DNA of 30,529 bases. Source: DATKCJ01 sp035513275 (lineage in GTDB: Bacteria > Verrucomicrobiota > Verrucomicrobiia > Opitutales > Opitutaceae). The notes under the pieces are model-generated. The model was not told the origin of the DNA, searched no databases, and saw only the letters and a list, made by a program, of their open reading frames with translations. Shown in pieces: positions 7,556-17,128 of the stretch (position 1 is the stretch's first letter; every line of letters begins with the position of its first letter). The translations under genes and the position numbers were made by a program. The stretch spans positions 1-30,529 of the forward strand of contig DATKCJ010000392.1 of assembly GCA_035513275.1 (NCBI GenBank), in the 5' to 3' direction.

Positions 7556-8587
7556 ATGCAGTCCTCCGCAGCACCGCAGCACGAACCGGCCGAAGAAATC
7601 ACGATCGACGTCCGAGAACTCGTTAAAACCTACTCGGGCGTCAACGCCGTCAACGGCCTTTCGTTCACCGTCCGCCGCGGCGAGATCGTGGGATTTCTCG
7701 GCCCCAACGGTGCGGGTAAGAGCACCACCATGCGCATCCTCACGGGTTTCCTGCCCGCGACCTCCGGCTACGTCTCCGTCTGCGGCATCCCCGTGGCGAG
7801 CCGGCCCGACGAGGTGAAGCGCCACATCGGCTACATGCCCGAGAACAATCCGCTGCCCGAGGACATGCGCGTGGGCGAATACATCCACTACCGCGGCCGC
7901 CTCAAGGAGATCAGCGGACGCCGGCTGCGCGAGCGCATCGAGGCCGTGATCGAACGTTGCGACCTCAAGCGCGTCCGTCACCGCATGATTGGAAAACTCT
8001 CAAAGGGTTTCCGCCAGCGCGTCGGCATTGCCGAGGCGATTCTGGGCGATCCCGATGTGTTGATCATGGATGAGCCCACGATCGGTCTCGACCCGCACCA
8101 GATCATCCTCATTCGCGATCTCATTTCGAGCCTGCGAGGCCGCATGAGCGTGCTCATCTCCAGCCACATCCTGCCCGAGATCGAGATGACCTGCGACCGC
8201 GTGATCATCATCAACTCCGGCCGCATCGTCGCCAGCGGCACGCCGCGCGAGCTGCGCCGTGAGTATGTCGGCCGCATGGTTTACCGCCTTGAGTCAAACG
8301 CATCCGCGGAGCGAGTCGCGGCGATTCTCGACGGCGTCGCGCCGCAATTGAATATCAACGCCGCCGAAGGGCCCGACGCCGAGGGCTTCACGGCGTTCAT
8401 CATCGGCACTCCCGGCGCGGAGGATCTCGGCGAGGAGATGTTGCGCCGGCTCAACGCTGCCGCCGACGTGCGCGTGCGCATGCTCGGGCGCGAGCGCTCC
8501 ACGCTCGAGGAAGTATTTCTCGCAGCGACCCGCCGGAGCTGGGACCTCTCGATGGAGAAATCCGGGAAAGGCGGAGTGGCGCGGTGA
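7556..8587 (+). CDS. ABC-2 type transporter ATP-binding protein (GldA-like)
   Basis: This is the ATPase subunit of an ABC-2 exporter or membrane-remodelling complex. The 343 residues show Walker A GPNGAGKST (49-57), the signature LSKGFRQR (148-155), Walker B VLIMDEP (168-174), the D-loop GLDP and the H-switch SSHILPEIE (202-210), followed by a C-terminal accessory domain of about 100 residues. ATG 7556 is chosen because the conserved domain starts soon after; a TTG at 7514 is a weaker alternative. The next gene encodes the permease and the one after a GldG-like protein, so this corresponds to GldA of the Gld-type ABC system. No gliding-specific partners are visible, so a role in motility should not be assumed. 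Confidence 0.9.
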   Translation: MQSSAAPQHEPAEEITIDVRELVKTYSGVNAVNGLSFTVRRGEIVGFLGPNGAGKSTTMRILTGFLPATSGYVSVCGIPVASRPDEVKRHIGYMPENNPLPEDMRVGEYIHYRGRLKEISGRRLRERIEAVIERCDLKRVRHRMIGKLSKGFRQRVGIAEAILGDPDVLIMDEPTIGLDPHQIILIRDLISSLRGRMSVLISSHILPEIEMTCDRVIIINSGRIVASGTPRELRREYVGRMVYRLESNASAERVAAILDGVAPQLNINAAEGPDAEGFTAFIIGTPGAEDLGEEMLRRLNAAADVRVRMLGRERSTLEEVFLAATRRSWDLSMEKSGKGGVAR

Positions 8588-8630
8588 GCGACACAAGTCT
8601 TCGACCGCACGCCCGCGCACAAGAAATCAC

Positions 8631-9392
8631 ATGAGGCATCTTCCAACCATCTTCTTTCACGAACTGCGCGTGCTGCTTCTCGCGCCAAGCACCTACATCG
8701 CCGCGGTGCTCTTCCTCGCCGTGATGGGCTTCGTGTTCGCGGGTATTCTCGATTCCTACAACCAGGAGGCGCAGGACCTTTCGCCCTCGTTCGTCTTCTT
8801 CAGTCTGTTCTGGCTGCCCGTGCTCTTCATGGTGCCGCTGCTCACGATGAAGTGCCTCCCCGAGGAGCGTCGTGCCGGCACGCTCGAGACGCTGCTCACC
8901 ACGCCCGTCTCGACCGCCGAGGTCGTGATCGGGAAGTTCGCCGCGTCCTACACGCTCTACGTAATGCTGTGGCTCCTCACGCTCGGCTTCATGTTCATCC
9001 TCGACAACTACGCGCAGGACGCGCGTTTCCTCGATCCCGGCCCGTTGATCGGCGGCTACGTCTTCATCGCCGTGAGCGGACTGCTCTTCGTGAGCGTCGG
9101 CGTGCTTGCCAGCTCGCTCTCGCGTTCACAGGCCGTCGCGGGCGTGATGGCATTCGCACTGCTCTTCGCGATCATCATCGGCGCGCGGCTTGTTTCCGAC
9201 CTCACGCTACTTCAACAGGAGGGCTTCACGCCGTTTCGCGACGCGCTCGAGAACGTGCAGGTGATGTCGCACCTGCAGGACTTCACGCGCGGCATCATCG
9301 ATACCCGGCAGATAATCTTCTACCTGAGCGGCACCGCGCTCGCGCTCATCTTCAGCATCCTCGGAGTCGAGGGCAAAGTCCTCCGGAGCTGA
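8631..9392 (+). CDS. ABC-2 type transporter permease (GldF-like)
   Basis: The 253-residue product is an integral membrane protein with about six hydrophobic segments (near residues 16-38, 48-70, 100-122, 138-162, 168-188 and 228-246). The segment MKCLPEERRAGTLETLLTTPVS after the second helix is the cytoplasmic coupling loop typical of ABC-2 permeases such as GldF and NosY. It is the only permease in the cluster, so the transporter probably works as a homodimer with the upstream ATPase. The gene starts 43 bases after the ATPase gene and ends one base before the next start, indicating tight co-transcription. Confidence 0.9.
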   Translation: MRHLPTIFFHELRVLLLAPSTYIAAVLFLAVMGFVFAGILDSYNQEAQDLSPSFVFFSLFWLPVLFMVPLLTMKCLPEERRAGTLETLLTTPVSTAEVVIGKFAASYTLYVMLWLLTLGFMFILDNYAQDARFLDPGPLIGGYVFIAVSGLLFVSVGVLASSLSRSQAVAGVMAFALLFAIIIGARLVSDLTLLQQEGFTPFRDALENVQVMSHLQDFTRGIIDTRQIIFYLSGTALALIFSILGVEGKVLRS

Positions 9393-9393
9393 C

Positions 9394-10869
9394 ATGAACT
9401 GGCCCGAATCATTCCAGGCAAACCGGTGGATCCGCACGATCAACCTCGTGCTGCAGGCGGTACTCTTCCTGTGCCTCTTCGCCGGCATCAACTATCTCGC
9501 CCAGATCTACTCCTGGCGTTTCGACCTCACACGTGGCCGGCTCTTTTCGCTCTCCGCAGAAACGCGTTCCTACATCACGAATCTCCAGGCACCGATCCGG
9601 ATCGTCGTCACGCTCGAGCGCGAATCCGAGAACGAGGCGATCGCCCAGGCGCGGCGCGACGTGATGGGTTTGCTCCGCGAGTATGCGGATGCGGCGCAGC
9701 GAAACTCCAATGCGAAGATCGAGGTCGAGGAACTCGACATCTATCAGCAGCGCAGGCGCGCCGAGGCGCTCGGCATCGCCAACACCAACGTGCTCCTATT
9801 CATGAGCGGCGAGAAGCGGCGCTTCGTCTTCCTCGACGACCTCTACCGCATGGAGGGTCGCGAGCGAAAGGACTTCCTCGGCGAGCGCACGTTCACCGCG
9901 GCCATCCTCGATGTCACCGCCGCCGCCAAGCGCAAAATCTACTTCCTCGTCGGCCACGGCGAGATGGGCATCGAGAGCGTCGAGCCCGACCGCGGCCTCT
10001 CGCAACTGCGCGACGCACTTCACCAGCGAAACTTCGACATCGACCGTCTCGACCTCGCGCAGACGCGCGCGATCCCCGACGACGCCGACGTGATCCTTGC
10101 TGTGTCGCCACAAGGGCCGCTGCTCAAGCAGGAGCAGGAGCTGCTCCGCCAGTGGCTCACCTCACGCGCGGGGCGACTCATCGTCGCGATCGATCCGGGC
10201 CGCACCCACGGCATGGACGACCTGTTCTACGATTGGGGCGTGTTCGCCGACGACGTGCTGATCTACGACGACAGCCCCGACTTTTTCGTCGAAGGCGGCG
10301 ACTTGTTGCTGCGACGTTTCCTGGAGCACCCGATCACGCAGGTCCTCATCGACAACCAAATCCCGATCGTCGCCGGGCTCGCGCGCTCCGTGCGCCCCGA
10401 TCCCGGCCGGCCGCTCGACACCACGTTGAAAGTCGCCCCGCTCGTGGCCGCTGCACCTTCAGCCTGGGGCGAGCGAAGCTACATGCTAAGTCAGCCCGCG
10501 AAGTTCGACGAGGGTGTCGACTTGAAAGGAAGCCCCGCGCTGCCCGTCGCCGTGGTTTCGGAGCGCGTCTCTGCCGCGAACCTTCCGTCGTTCAGCGTGC
10601 GTGGTGGCCGGCTAGCCGTTTTCGGCACCACAGATTTCCTGAGCAACAACCGCATTGGCATGGGCGGAAACCTCTCGCTCATCCTCAACACGATCAACTG
10701 GGCCGTCGACCGCGACGCGCAACTCAACATACCGCCGCGGCCGCTCGAGCGCTTTCAACTCACACTCAGCCAGACCGACCTTGGCAAACTCCGGCTCGCG
10801 CTCCTCTTCGGCGTGCCCGGCGCCGTCGGACTGTTCGGACTCCTTGTCTATTGGATGCGCCGCAACTGA
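9394..10869 (+). CDS. GldG-like ABC-associated auxiliary protein
   Basis: The 491-residue protein has one N-terminal membrane helix (about 16-36), a large extracytoplasmic part and one C-terminal membrane helix (about 466-488) ending in WMRRN. After the first helix comes YSWRFDLTRGRLFSLSAET, the characteristic opening of GldG/DUF4350-like proteins, followed by a ThuA/GATase-like segment with FLVGHGEMGIES and VILAVSPQGPLLKQEQELL. Such proteins accompany ABC-2 transporters of the Gld type, and their substrate is generally unknown. This gene has a Shine-Dalgarno-like GGAG just before ATG 9394, one of few in the window. Its function beyond the complex is inferred from position. Confidence 0.88.
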   Translation: MNWPESFQANRWIRTINLVLQAVLFLCLFAGINYLAQIYSWRFDLTRGRLFSLSAETRSYITNLQAPIRIVVTLERESENEAIAQARRDVMGLLREYADAAQRNSNAKIEVEELDIYQQRRRAEALGIANTNVLLFMSGEKRRFVFLDDLYRMEGRERKDFLGERTFTAAILDVTAAAKRKIYFLVGHGEMGIESVEPDRGLSQLRDALHQRNFDIDRLDLAQTRAIPDDADVILAVSPQGPLLKQEQELLRQWLTSRAGRLIVAIDPGRTHGMDDLFYDWGVFADDVLIYDDSPDFFVEGGDLLLRRFLEHPITQVLIDNQIPIVAGLARSVRPDPGRPLDTTLKVAPLVAAAPSAWGERSYMLSQPAKFDEGVDLKGSPALPVAVVSERVSAANLPSFSVRGGRLAVFGTTDFLSNNRIGMGGNLSLILNTINWAVDRDAQLNIPPRPLERFQLTLSQTDLGKLRLALLFGVPGAVGLFGLLVYWMRRN

Positions 10870-10893
10870 CGCGGCGGAAACACACACTTCGCC

Positions 10894-12858
10894 ATGCGCA
10901 CGAAAGTCACCCTCATCCTGTTGCTCCTGTGCATCGCCCTATACGGGTTCATCTTCTACCTGGACGACCTCATCATCGTCCGCCCTTCACCAGAAGCCGC
11001 GCGCCGGATTCTCGGCCCTGAGGTCGACGCGATCGAGCGCCTCGAGATCGTCAACGACATCCTGCCCGCACCCGTGAGCCTCGAGAAGCGCGGCTCCGAC
11101 TGGTTCTTTGCGGGCACCGCCGGGTGGCCCGCCAACTCGAACGCCGTGCAGCGTATCCTCAGCGAGCTCCAGTTCCTGGAGCATGAGACAAGTTTCGAAG
11201 TCGCCGCACTCGCCGACGCCGGGCAGACGCTCGCCGACTACGGGCTCGAGGCTCCCGCGCTCGTGCTGCGATTCGGCCGGGATGCAACGACCACCGAGCT
11301 GCGAGTCGGCGCGGTCACACAAGTCGCCAACCGCCTCTACGTCCTCTCGCCCGACGGCAAGCGCATCCACGTCGTCGCACGCAGCCTCGCCGACAGCTTC
11401 CGCATCTCGCTCGATGATCTTCGCGCCGACATGCTCTTCTCGATCCCGGTGTTCGAGGCCCGCTCGATCAGCTTGCAACTGCCGAGCCCGGGCAACCTGC
11501 GCGTGCGACTCTCGAAGACCGGCGGTCGCTGGATTTTCGAGACACCCATCCAAACCCGGGCCGACAAGGCGTCGGTCGACATCGTCGTCAACCGCCTCAA
11601 CGCACTCAAGGTGCGCGCGTTCGTCGACAATCCCGCGATCGACGATGCCGCCACAGGCCTCGCTAACCCAGAGCTCAGGATCGCCCTCGAAGGAAACTCT
11701 CGCCGCGAGACACTTCTTCTCGGTCGGGCCGCACCCGGCACGCTTCCCGTCCGCTACGCGAAACTCGAGGACCGTGCGCAGGTCTTCACCGTCGAGGTCG
11801 AGCCCTCGCTCGTCGAGCGTCTCCTCAACGCACAGACCGATCTGCGCGAGCGCCGCGTGCTCGAGTTCGATCCGGCGCGGCTCACCTCGATCGACATCCG
11901 CTCGCCCGGCCGGCCCGACATCAGCCTGCAGCGCCTCGAGACGGGCGCCTGGCAGGTGGTGCCGCGCGGCAGCGCCGAGCCGGGCGGACAGCCGCCCGCG
12001 CCGCAGCCCGCGGACGCACAGCTTGTCGCGCGTCTCACAGAATCGCTCGAGGCTTTGCGCGCCGATGTTTTCCTGAGCGACGCGCCTTCCGCTGCCGAAC
12101 TTGAGAACTGGGGCTTCAACCGGCCCGAGCGCGAGATCACGCTCAACTTCGCCTCTCCCGGTGGCGGCGTGCCCGCAGCCACTTCTATCTCGCTCGTGCT
12201 CGCGGTGGCGAGCGAGCGCGAGGGCCGCGTCTACGCGCGAGCCGGCGGCTCGTCATCCGTGCTGCTTGTGCCTAGGGAGACGCTCGGCCGTGTGCCCGTG
12301 GTGCCGCGCGCCTACCGCGACCGAAATCTCCGCACGCTTCCGCCGGGCGCGCGCATTGTGGGCGTCGAGTTCCTGAAGCTGCCCGAGAATGAGATCGTGT
12401 TCTCGAGGAAGCTTGGACCCGAGGAGTCGTCCACATGGGATGCTGCGCTCGCGAGCGAGCCGCCCGCCACCCGCGACGCCGCGCTCGCGCTGATCAGCGA
12501 GCTGCGCCAGTTGCGCGCGCAAACTTTCGTGCAGGACGAGTTCACGCCAACCGTCCCCGCCGCCGGCACGAGCCGGCCGTGGACCTACCAGCTCGAGACG
12601 ACCATCGCCCTCAGCGGCGGCGACACCACGCAGACGACCACTTCCGCGCTTTTCGTCTCCGACCGGATCGGCGGCACCACGATGCTCGCGGGTTCGCCCG
12701 AGTTCGGATGCGTCTTCGAGGTCACCCAGCCGTTTCTCGACGCGTGCTTCGCGCTCATTTTCGCAGGCAAGGATCCCGGACCTTCCGAGCCTCAACCGCC
12801 GCAACCCGCGCCACAGCCAGCCGAAGTCACGCCGACGGAATCCGCACCGTCGCCGTAA
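10894..12858 (+). CDS. DUF4340 domain protein
   Basis: The 654-residue product has an uncleaved N-terminal membrane helix (about 5-22, LILLLLCIALYGFIFYL) and a long extracytoplasmic region. It includes repeated beta-rich modules of the DUF4340 type: GSDWFFAG, an 'LADYGLEAPALVLRFG' turn, and later ELENWGFNRPEREITL, where the same NWGF/DYGL pattern recurs. Proteins of this kind regularly follow GldG in ABC-2 clusters, as here with a 24-base gap. The C-terminus is Pro/Gln/Glu-rich and looks disordered. No enzymatic motif is visible. It is probably a periplasmic partner of the transporter; that role is inference from gene order. Confidence 0.82.
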   Translation: MRTKVTLILLLLCIALYGFIFYLDDLIIVRPSPEAARRILGPEVDAIERLEIVNDILPAPVSLEKRGSDWFFAGTAGWPANSNAVQRILSELQFLEHETSFEVAALADAGQTLADYGLEAPALVLRFGRDATTTELRVGAVTQVANRLYVLSPDGKRIHVVARSLADSFRISLDDLRADMLFSIPVFEARSISLQLPSPGNLRVRLSKTGGRWIFETPIQTRADKASVDIVVNRLNALKVRAFVDNPAIDDAATGLANPELRIALEGNSRRETLLLGRAAPGTLPVRYAKLEDRAQVFTVEVEPSLVERLLNAQTDLRERRVLEFDPARLTSIDIRSPGRPDISLQRLETGAWQVVPRGSAEPGGQPPAPQPADAQLVARLTESLEALRADVFLSDAPSAAELENWGFNRPEREITLNFASPGGGVPAATSISLVLAVASEREGRVYARAGGSSSVLLVPRETLGRVPVVPRAYRDRNLRTLPPGARIVGVEFLKLPENEIVFSRKLGPEESSTWDAALASEPPATRDAALALISELRQLRAQTFVQDEFTPTVPAAGTSRPWTYQLETTIALSGGDTTQTTTSALFVSDRIGGTTMLAGSPEFGCVFEVTQPFLDACFALIFAGKDPGPSEPQPPQPAPQPAEVTPTESAPSP

Positions 12859-12898
12859 GCATGCGCCCGCCATCGAACGGCCCCGCGCATTGAACGCC

Positions 12899-15691
12899 AT
12901 GGCTCGCAAGCCCACACCGGTTGCAGTGGCGGCGAGTCGCACGATCTTGTCGGCGTGCTGGACGTCCGCCTGCTGGATCCTGTGGGCGCTCCTGCTCGTC
13001 GTCGCAGGCTTTCTCGTGACGATTCACTTCAAGAGCGAGATTCCGGTGCCCGCGTTCATCATCAAGCGTCTCGAGGCGCGATTCGCCGAGGCGCAGCTCC
13101 AGCCGCGAATCGGCACCACGCGCTTCGACCCCACTGGAACCCTCGTGCTGGAGGACGTGCGGATCCACAGCCCGCTCTTCGTCGAGCCGCTCGCATCCGC
13201 GCGCGCCATAGTGCTCAACCTCGATCTCTGGGCCGTCTTCATCGGCGACTTCGACGTCGACGAGATCGACGTCATCGGCCTCGACTTGAACTGCCCGGCC
13301 ATGTTCTCGCCAAGCGGCGTGAACCTGCCCGTCGTGCGCGATCTGCATGCGACGTTCGAACGCGAGAGCTCCACCTGGCGCGCATCGCGCGCCGACTTCC
13401 GGATCGGCCGGCTCACGGCCACGCTCCGCGGCGTGCTCGATCCTCGGGCCGCCCGACGTGCGGAAGCTCCGCTCGACGCGAAGGGATGGGTGCGCCGCTA
13501 CTACGAGATCGCGCGCACGATCGCCAACAACCTCCACCAGCTAGACACGCTCGGCGAGACGCGGCTTGACGCCACTTTCGCGCTGCTGCGCAACGAGCCA
13601 CTTCGCATCCAGCTCGAAGGCGACGCCGAGCGGCTCACCGCGCGCGGCATCACCATCACCGACGTGCGGATCCGTGCCGACTACGACGACGGACGGACGC
13701 CAGGCGCGCTCGTGCTTGATGTGTCGGCACCGGGGATCCTGATCGAGGACCGGGTGCAGCTCGATCATCCGCGCGTGCGCGTGTCGGGCGATCTCGCGAT
13801 CGATCCGTTCAAGTTCACGCCCGGGCCGCTCGAGTTCGTCGTGGACCGCGCCGAGTGGGAGGACAAATGGGTCGACACGCTTCTTTTCCGCACGAGCCTC
13901 GCGGCGCTTCCCGTGCTCGAGGGCGAGATCGCCTTGTCGCACGCCGGCACAATGCTGCGCGCTCTCGGATCGGCCGACCCGCGCGACGGCAGTGCCTCCG
14001 CGACGGTCGAGGCGCGGTTCGATGCAGCGACGCTCGAGGAAGGCCTGGCGATGGCCGTGAAACGGGTGCGAGGCCGCATGATCCGCGCACTGCACTTCGG
14101 CGGTCCCGTGGACGTGCAGGCCGACGTGCAATTCGCGAACAAGTGGAAGTTTCTCGGAGCACAGGGTCGCGTGCGCGGCCTCCAGACCGACATCCTCGGC
14201 GTGCAGTCCACCGCGGCCTCGGCCACGTTCGACGTCAACAGCAGGCGGCTCCTCGCGACCGATCTCGTGCTCGAGGCTCCGGACCTCCACGGCACCGGCT
14301 CGTATGAAATGGACATCGCGACGCGCGACTACCGTTTTCTTGTGAAGGGGCGCACGCTTCCCGAAACGATCGCACCGTGGTTTACGGGCTGGTGGCCGGA
14401 GTTCTGGTCGCGTTTTTCGTTCCCTGCGGACGCGCCTCCCGAGGTCGACCTCGAGATCGCCGGCCGCTGGCGACACCGCGATCGCACGCTCGTGGCCGGC
14501 AGCGTGCGCACGGGCGCGATGACGGTCTACGAACTTCCGTTCGACGAGGTCTCAACGCGGCTCTTCATACGCGATCGGTATTTCGACGTCCTCGAGGTCG
14601 CTGCCTCCGTGGGCGACCGCCGGATCTCGGGATCGCTCACGCTCAACGAGCGCGATCTCGGCGACTCGACACGACGGATTCATTTCAATGCGCTCTCCAC
14701 GCTCGAGCTGCCGCGCTATTCACGGCTCGCCGGCCCGGAAATCCTCGCAGGGTTGAAACCATTCGTGTTCGAGGATCGCGCCGGGGTCATCGTGTCGGGC
14801 AATGTCGACTTTCGAAGCACGGGAATCTCGGAGGACATAACCGCACTCGTCGAGTCGACGGGGACGTTCCGGTTTTTCGAGTTCCCCGTGCAAGACGCGA
14901 CGTTCAGCGTCCGCTCGCGCGACGGTGTGTTCGACATCCGCGACGCTGCCGCCGGCCTCGCGAGCGGTCGCCTCACAGGCACTGCGCAATCGAGTCCGGG
15001 CGCAGCCGCCGCGGGCAGGACGATCCGCTTCAACGCAAAACTCGCGGATGCTCGGGTGGACGAGTTGTCGACGGTGCTCGCGGATTTCAAAAAGCGCGCG
15101 GCACTTCCTCGTGCGGAAGAATCCGACACGTCGGAGAGCGCGCTCGCCGGCCGGGGAATTCTGACGATGGATCTCGCCGCCGAGGGACTCGCGGCAAACC
15201 CGTGGGGCCTCATAGGCAAAGGCACCGCGCAGGTCACACAGGCCGAGCTCGGTCGCATCCGCGTCTTCGGACCGCTCTCGAAACTTTTCGAGGGGACGAT
15301 CTTCAACTTCACCTCGTTCCGCTTCACCGACGCGAACGCGCAATTCTCGCTCAACGGCGACACGCTCGTCTTCGCCCCGCTCGAGATCACGGGGCCGAGC
15401 GCGCAACTGCGCTCGTTCGGCAACTACAAGATGCGCACGTCGGAGCTTGAGTTCAACACGACCATCTTCCCATTCCGCGAGTCGACGATGCCGGTCATGG
15501 GCTTGATCGGGCTGATGCTCGAGCCATTCTCCCGCGCGCTCGAGGTGCGTCTCACCGGCACATTCAGCAAGCCGCAATGGTCGTTTGCCGCAGGCCAGGA
15601 ATTGCCGCTCTACGAGCCGGTGCAACCGCCGAAGATGGATGGGCCGGGGGAGACTCCAGAGCCGCAGACACCGACGCCGGCTACACCATGA
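12899..15691 (+). CDS. AsmA-like inner-membrane-anchored protein
   Basis: The 930-residue protein has an N-terminal membrane helix (about 18-45) and then an almost entirely beta-strand periplasmic region. The C-terminal part (about 760-905) matches the AsmA/YhdP-like C-terminal domain: GTAQVTQAELGRIRVFGPLS, a filament-like FTSFRFTDANAQFSLNG, and MGLIGLMLEPFSRALEVRLTG followed by FSKPQWSF. AsmA-family proteins are thought to form bridge-like grooves that move phospholipid between membranes. ATG 12899 is used; a TTG three codons earlier is possible. It lies 40 bases after the DUF4340 gene and closes the block, which suggests that the transporter module and this protein serve the same envelope process. 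Confidence 0.85.
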   Translation: MARKPTPVAVAASRTILSACWTSACWILWALLLVVAGFLVTIHFKSEIPVPAFIIKRLEARFAEAQLQPRIGTTRFDPTGTLVLEDVRIHSPLFVEPLASARAIVLNLDLWAVFIGDFDVDEIDVIGLDLNCPAMFSPSGVNLPVVRDLHATFERESSTWRASRADFRIGRLTATLRGVLDPRAARRAEAPLDAKGWVRRYYEIARTIANNLHQLDTLGETRLDATFALLRNEPLRIQLEGDAERLTARGITITDVRIRADYDDGRTPGALVLDVSAPGILIEDRVQLDHPRVRVSGDLAIDPFKFTPGPLEFVVDRAEWEDKWVDTLLFRTSLAALPVLEGEIALSHAGTMLRALGSADPRDGSASATVEARFDAATLEEGLAMAVKRVRGRMIRALHFGGPVDVQADVQFANKWKFLGAQGRVRGLQTDILGVQSTAASATFDVNSRRLLATDLVLEAPDLHGTGSYEMDIATRDYRFLVKGRTLPETIAPWFTGWWPEFWSRFSFPADAPPEVDLEIAGRWRHRDRTLVAGSVRTGAMTVYELPFDEVSTRLFIRDRYFDVLEVAASVGDRRISGSLTLNERDLGDSTRRIHFNALSTLELPRYSRLAGPEILAGLKPFVFEDRAGVIVSGNVDFRSTGISEDITALVESTGTFRFFEFPVQDATFSVRSRDGVFDIRDAAAGLASGRLTGTAQSSPGAAAAGRTIRFNAKLADARVDELSTVLADFKKRAALPRAEESDTSESALAGRGILTMDLAAEGLAANPWGLIGKGTAQVTQAELGRIRVFGPLSKLFEGTIFNFTSFRFTDANAQFSLNGDTLVFAPLEITGPSAQLRSFGNYKMRTSELEFNTTIFPFRESTMPVMGLIGLMLEPFSRALEVRLTGTFSKPQWSFAAGQELPLYEPVQPPKMDGPGETPEPQTPTPATP

Positions 15692-15721
15692 GCACCGCGC
15701 CTTTCTCCTCTAGCGGTTCTC

Positions 15722-15796
15722 TGTAGGTTGCGCGCTTGCCGCGCAACTTCCGCAATCCGTGGCGCGGTTCTGCTGGACAGCAGAACTCCACCTACA
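15722..15796. repeat. REP/BIME-like inverted pair, copy 1
   Basis: The outer stem tgtaggt/acctaca (15722-15728, 15790-15796) places GTAG at one end and CTAC at the other. Immediately inside are two hairpins: gttgcgcg/cgcgcaac (15727-15734, 15740-15747) and gttctgct/agcagaac (15767-15774, 15779-15786). A 19-base unpaired middle separates them. Copy 2 at 26203 shares both hairpins almost exactly. It lies between the AsmA-like gene and the lipoprotein gene, where it may also end transcription. Confidence 0.8.
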
Positions 15797-15862
15797 GTTT
15801 GAGATCATTCACCACACATCGTCATTGCGGCGCGAAACTCTATACGTAGGATTCCACGCAAC

Positions 15863-16288
15863 GTGCGCCCGGCCCTGTGCATTCAAGTCGCCTTCCTCTC
15901 CATCGCGTTGATTGCGATGTCGTCGGGTTGTCGCAGCACGCCGAAGGCACCGGAGGCGCCTCGGCTCCCCAGCATCAACGGCAACATCACGCTCGACGGC
16001 GCGAACTCTGTGCCGGACACCGCGATCCTCGCGGTGAGGCTTGTCGACTTGGGACGCAGCGAAACATCCCGCGTCGTCGTCGAACAGCTCGTCTCGAAGC
16101 CCGGCGCGTTCCCCCAGAAATTCCGGCTCTACTACAACCAGCCTTCGATCGATTTGGATCGCGACTACGGGATCGAGGCGCTCGTGACTGAAAACGGACG
16201 TCCGATCTGGAGGCAGGCGCAGCCGGCGCCTGTGCTCACGAAGGGCCGCGCGCAAGTCGTCGAGCTCCTGTTGCAGCGAGCTCAATGA
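15863..16288 (+). CDS. YbaY-family lipoprotein
   Basis: The 141-residue product starts with GTG at 15863 and has a signal peptide ending SSGC (Cys 23), so it is probably lipidated, although the lipobox is not ideal. The mature part is a single small beta-domain of the YbaY type: SINGNITLDG, AILAVRLVDLGR, FRLYYNQPSIDLDRDYGIEALVTENG and APVLTKG closely follow the E. coli YbaY pattern. Its cellular role is unknown. It is expected in the periplasm, anchored to a membrane. Its stop overlaps the start of the SDR gene by four bases (ATGA), so the two are translationally coupled. Confidence 0.85.
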   Translation: MRPALCIQVAFLSIALIAMSSGCRSTPKAPEAPRLPSINGNITLDGANSVPDTAILAVRLVDLGRSETSRVVVEQLVSKPGAFPQKFRLYYNQPSIDLDRDYGIEALVTENGRPIWRQAQPAPVLTKGRAQVVELLLQRAQ

Positions 16289-17103
16289 GCGCCCGGCAGC
16301 ACGCGCGCGCGCCGGTCGTGTGGATCACGGGCGCTTCCTCGGGCATCGGCGAGGCGATCGCAAAAGCATTTGCGGCGCGAGGAGCGAGCCTCGTGCTTTC
16401 AAGCCGCCGGCGCGAGGCGCTCGAGCTTGTGGCCGACGCATGCGTGGGCGCCGCGGAGCGACCGATGGTGTTGCCACTCGACCTGACGCGACCTGACACA
16501 TTTGCCGCCGCCTTGCGCGAAGTCGCCGGGCGGCATGGCCGGATCGACATCCTCGTGAACAACGGCGGCGTGAGCCAGCGCTCGCGCGCAACCGAGACGA
16601 CAGAGGCCGTCGAGCGCGCGATCATGGAGGTCGACTACTTCGGGCCGATCCTGCTGACGAAGGCCGTGCTCCCGCAGATGACCGCGCTGGGTTCAGGGTA
16701 CGTCGTCGTGATCAGCAGCGTGATGGGTTACGTCGGCACGCCGACGCGCGCGGCCTACGCGGCGGCGAAGCATGCGCTGCACGGTTGGTTCGACTCGCTG
16801 CGCGAGGAAGTGCGCGCATCCGGCATCGAAGTGCTCATCGTCTGCCCGGGATATGTGCGCACGAACGTGTCGCTCAACGCGCTTTCCGCCGACGGCACCC
16901 CGCTCGGCAAGATGGAGAGCGTCATCGAGCGCGGCATCCCCGCGGAGCGCTGCGCGCACGCGGTGCTCGACGCGATCGACCGCGGGCGCGAGGAGATCCT
17001 CATCGGCGGAAAGGAAGTCTGGGCCGCCCGCGCGAAACGGTGGTTTCCGCGGACGTTTTCGCGAATGATGCGAAGGCTCGTCGCGCGCGGCGCGAAATTC
17101 TGA
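16285..17103 (+). CDS. Short-chain dehydrogenase/reductase
   Basis: This is a classical SDR oxidoreductase of 272 residues with a Rossmann fold. Visible landmarks are the cofactor motif TGASSGIG (15-22), the dinucleotide-stabilising NNGG (92-95), catalytic Ser145 in ISSVMG, and Tyr158/Lys162 in YAAAK. Arg residues just after the second strand (SSRRREAL) suggest NADP(H) preference. The C-terminal part (KRWFPRTFSRMMRRLVARGAKF) resembles DHRS7-like enzymes, which often act on lipids or steroids, but the substrate cannot be told from sequence. It overlaps the upstream lipoprotein gene by four bases. Confidence 0.92.
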   Translation: MSARQHARAPVVWITGASSGIGEAIAKAFAARGASLVLSSRRREALELVADACVGAAERPMVLPLDLTRPDTFAAALREVAGRHGRIDILVNNGGVSQRSRATETTEAVERAIMEVDYFGPILLTKAVLPQMTALGSGYVVVISSVMGYVGTPTRAAYAAAKHALHGWFDSLREEVRASGIEVLIVCPGYVRTNVSLNALSADGTPLGKMESVIERGIPAERCAHAVLDAIDRGREEILIGGKEVWAARAKRWFPRTFSRMMRRLVARGAKF

Positions 17104-17128
17104 GCGCCGCGAACGAGCGAATCATTTT

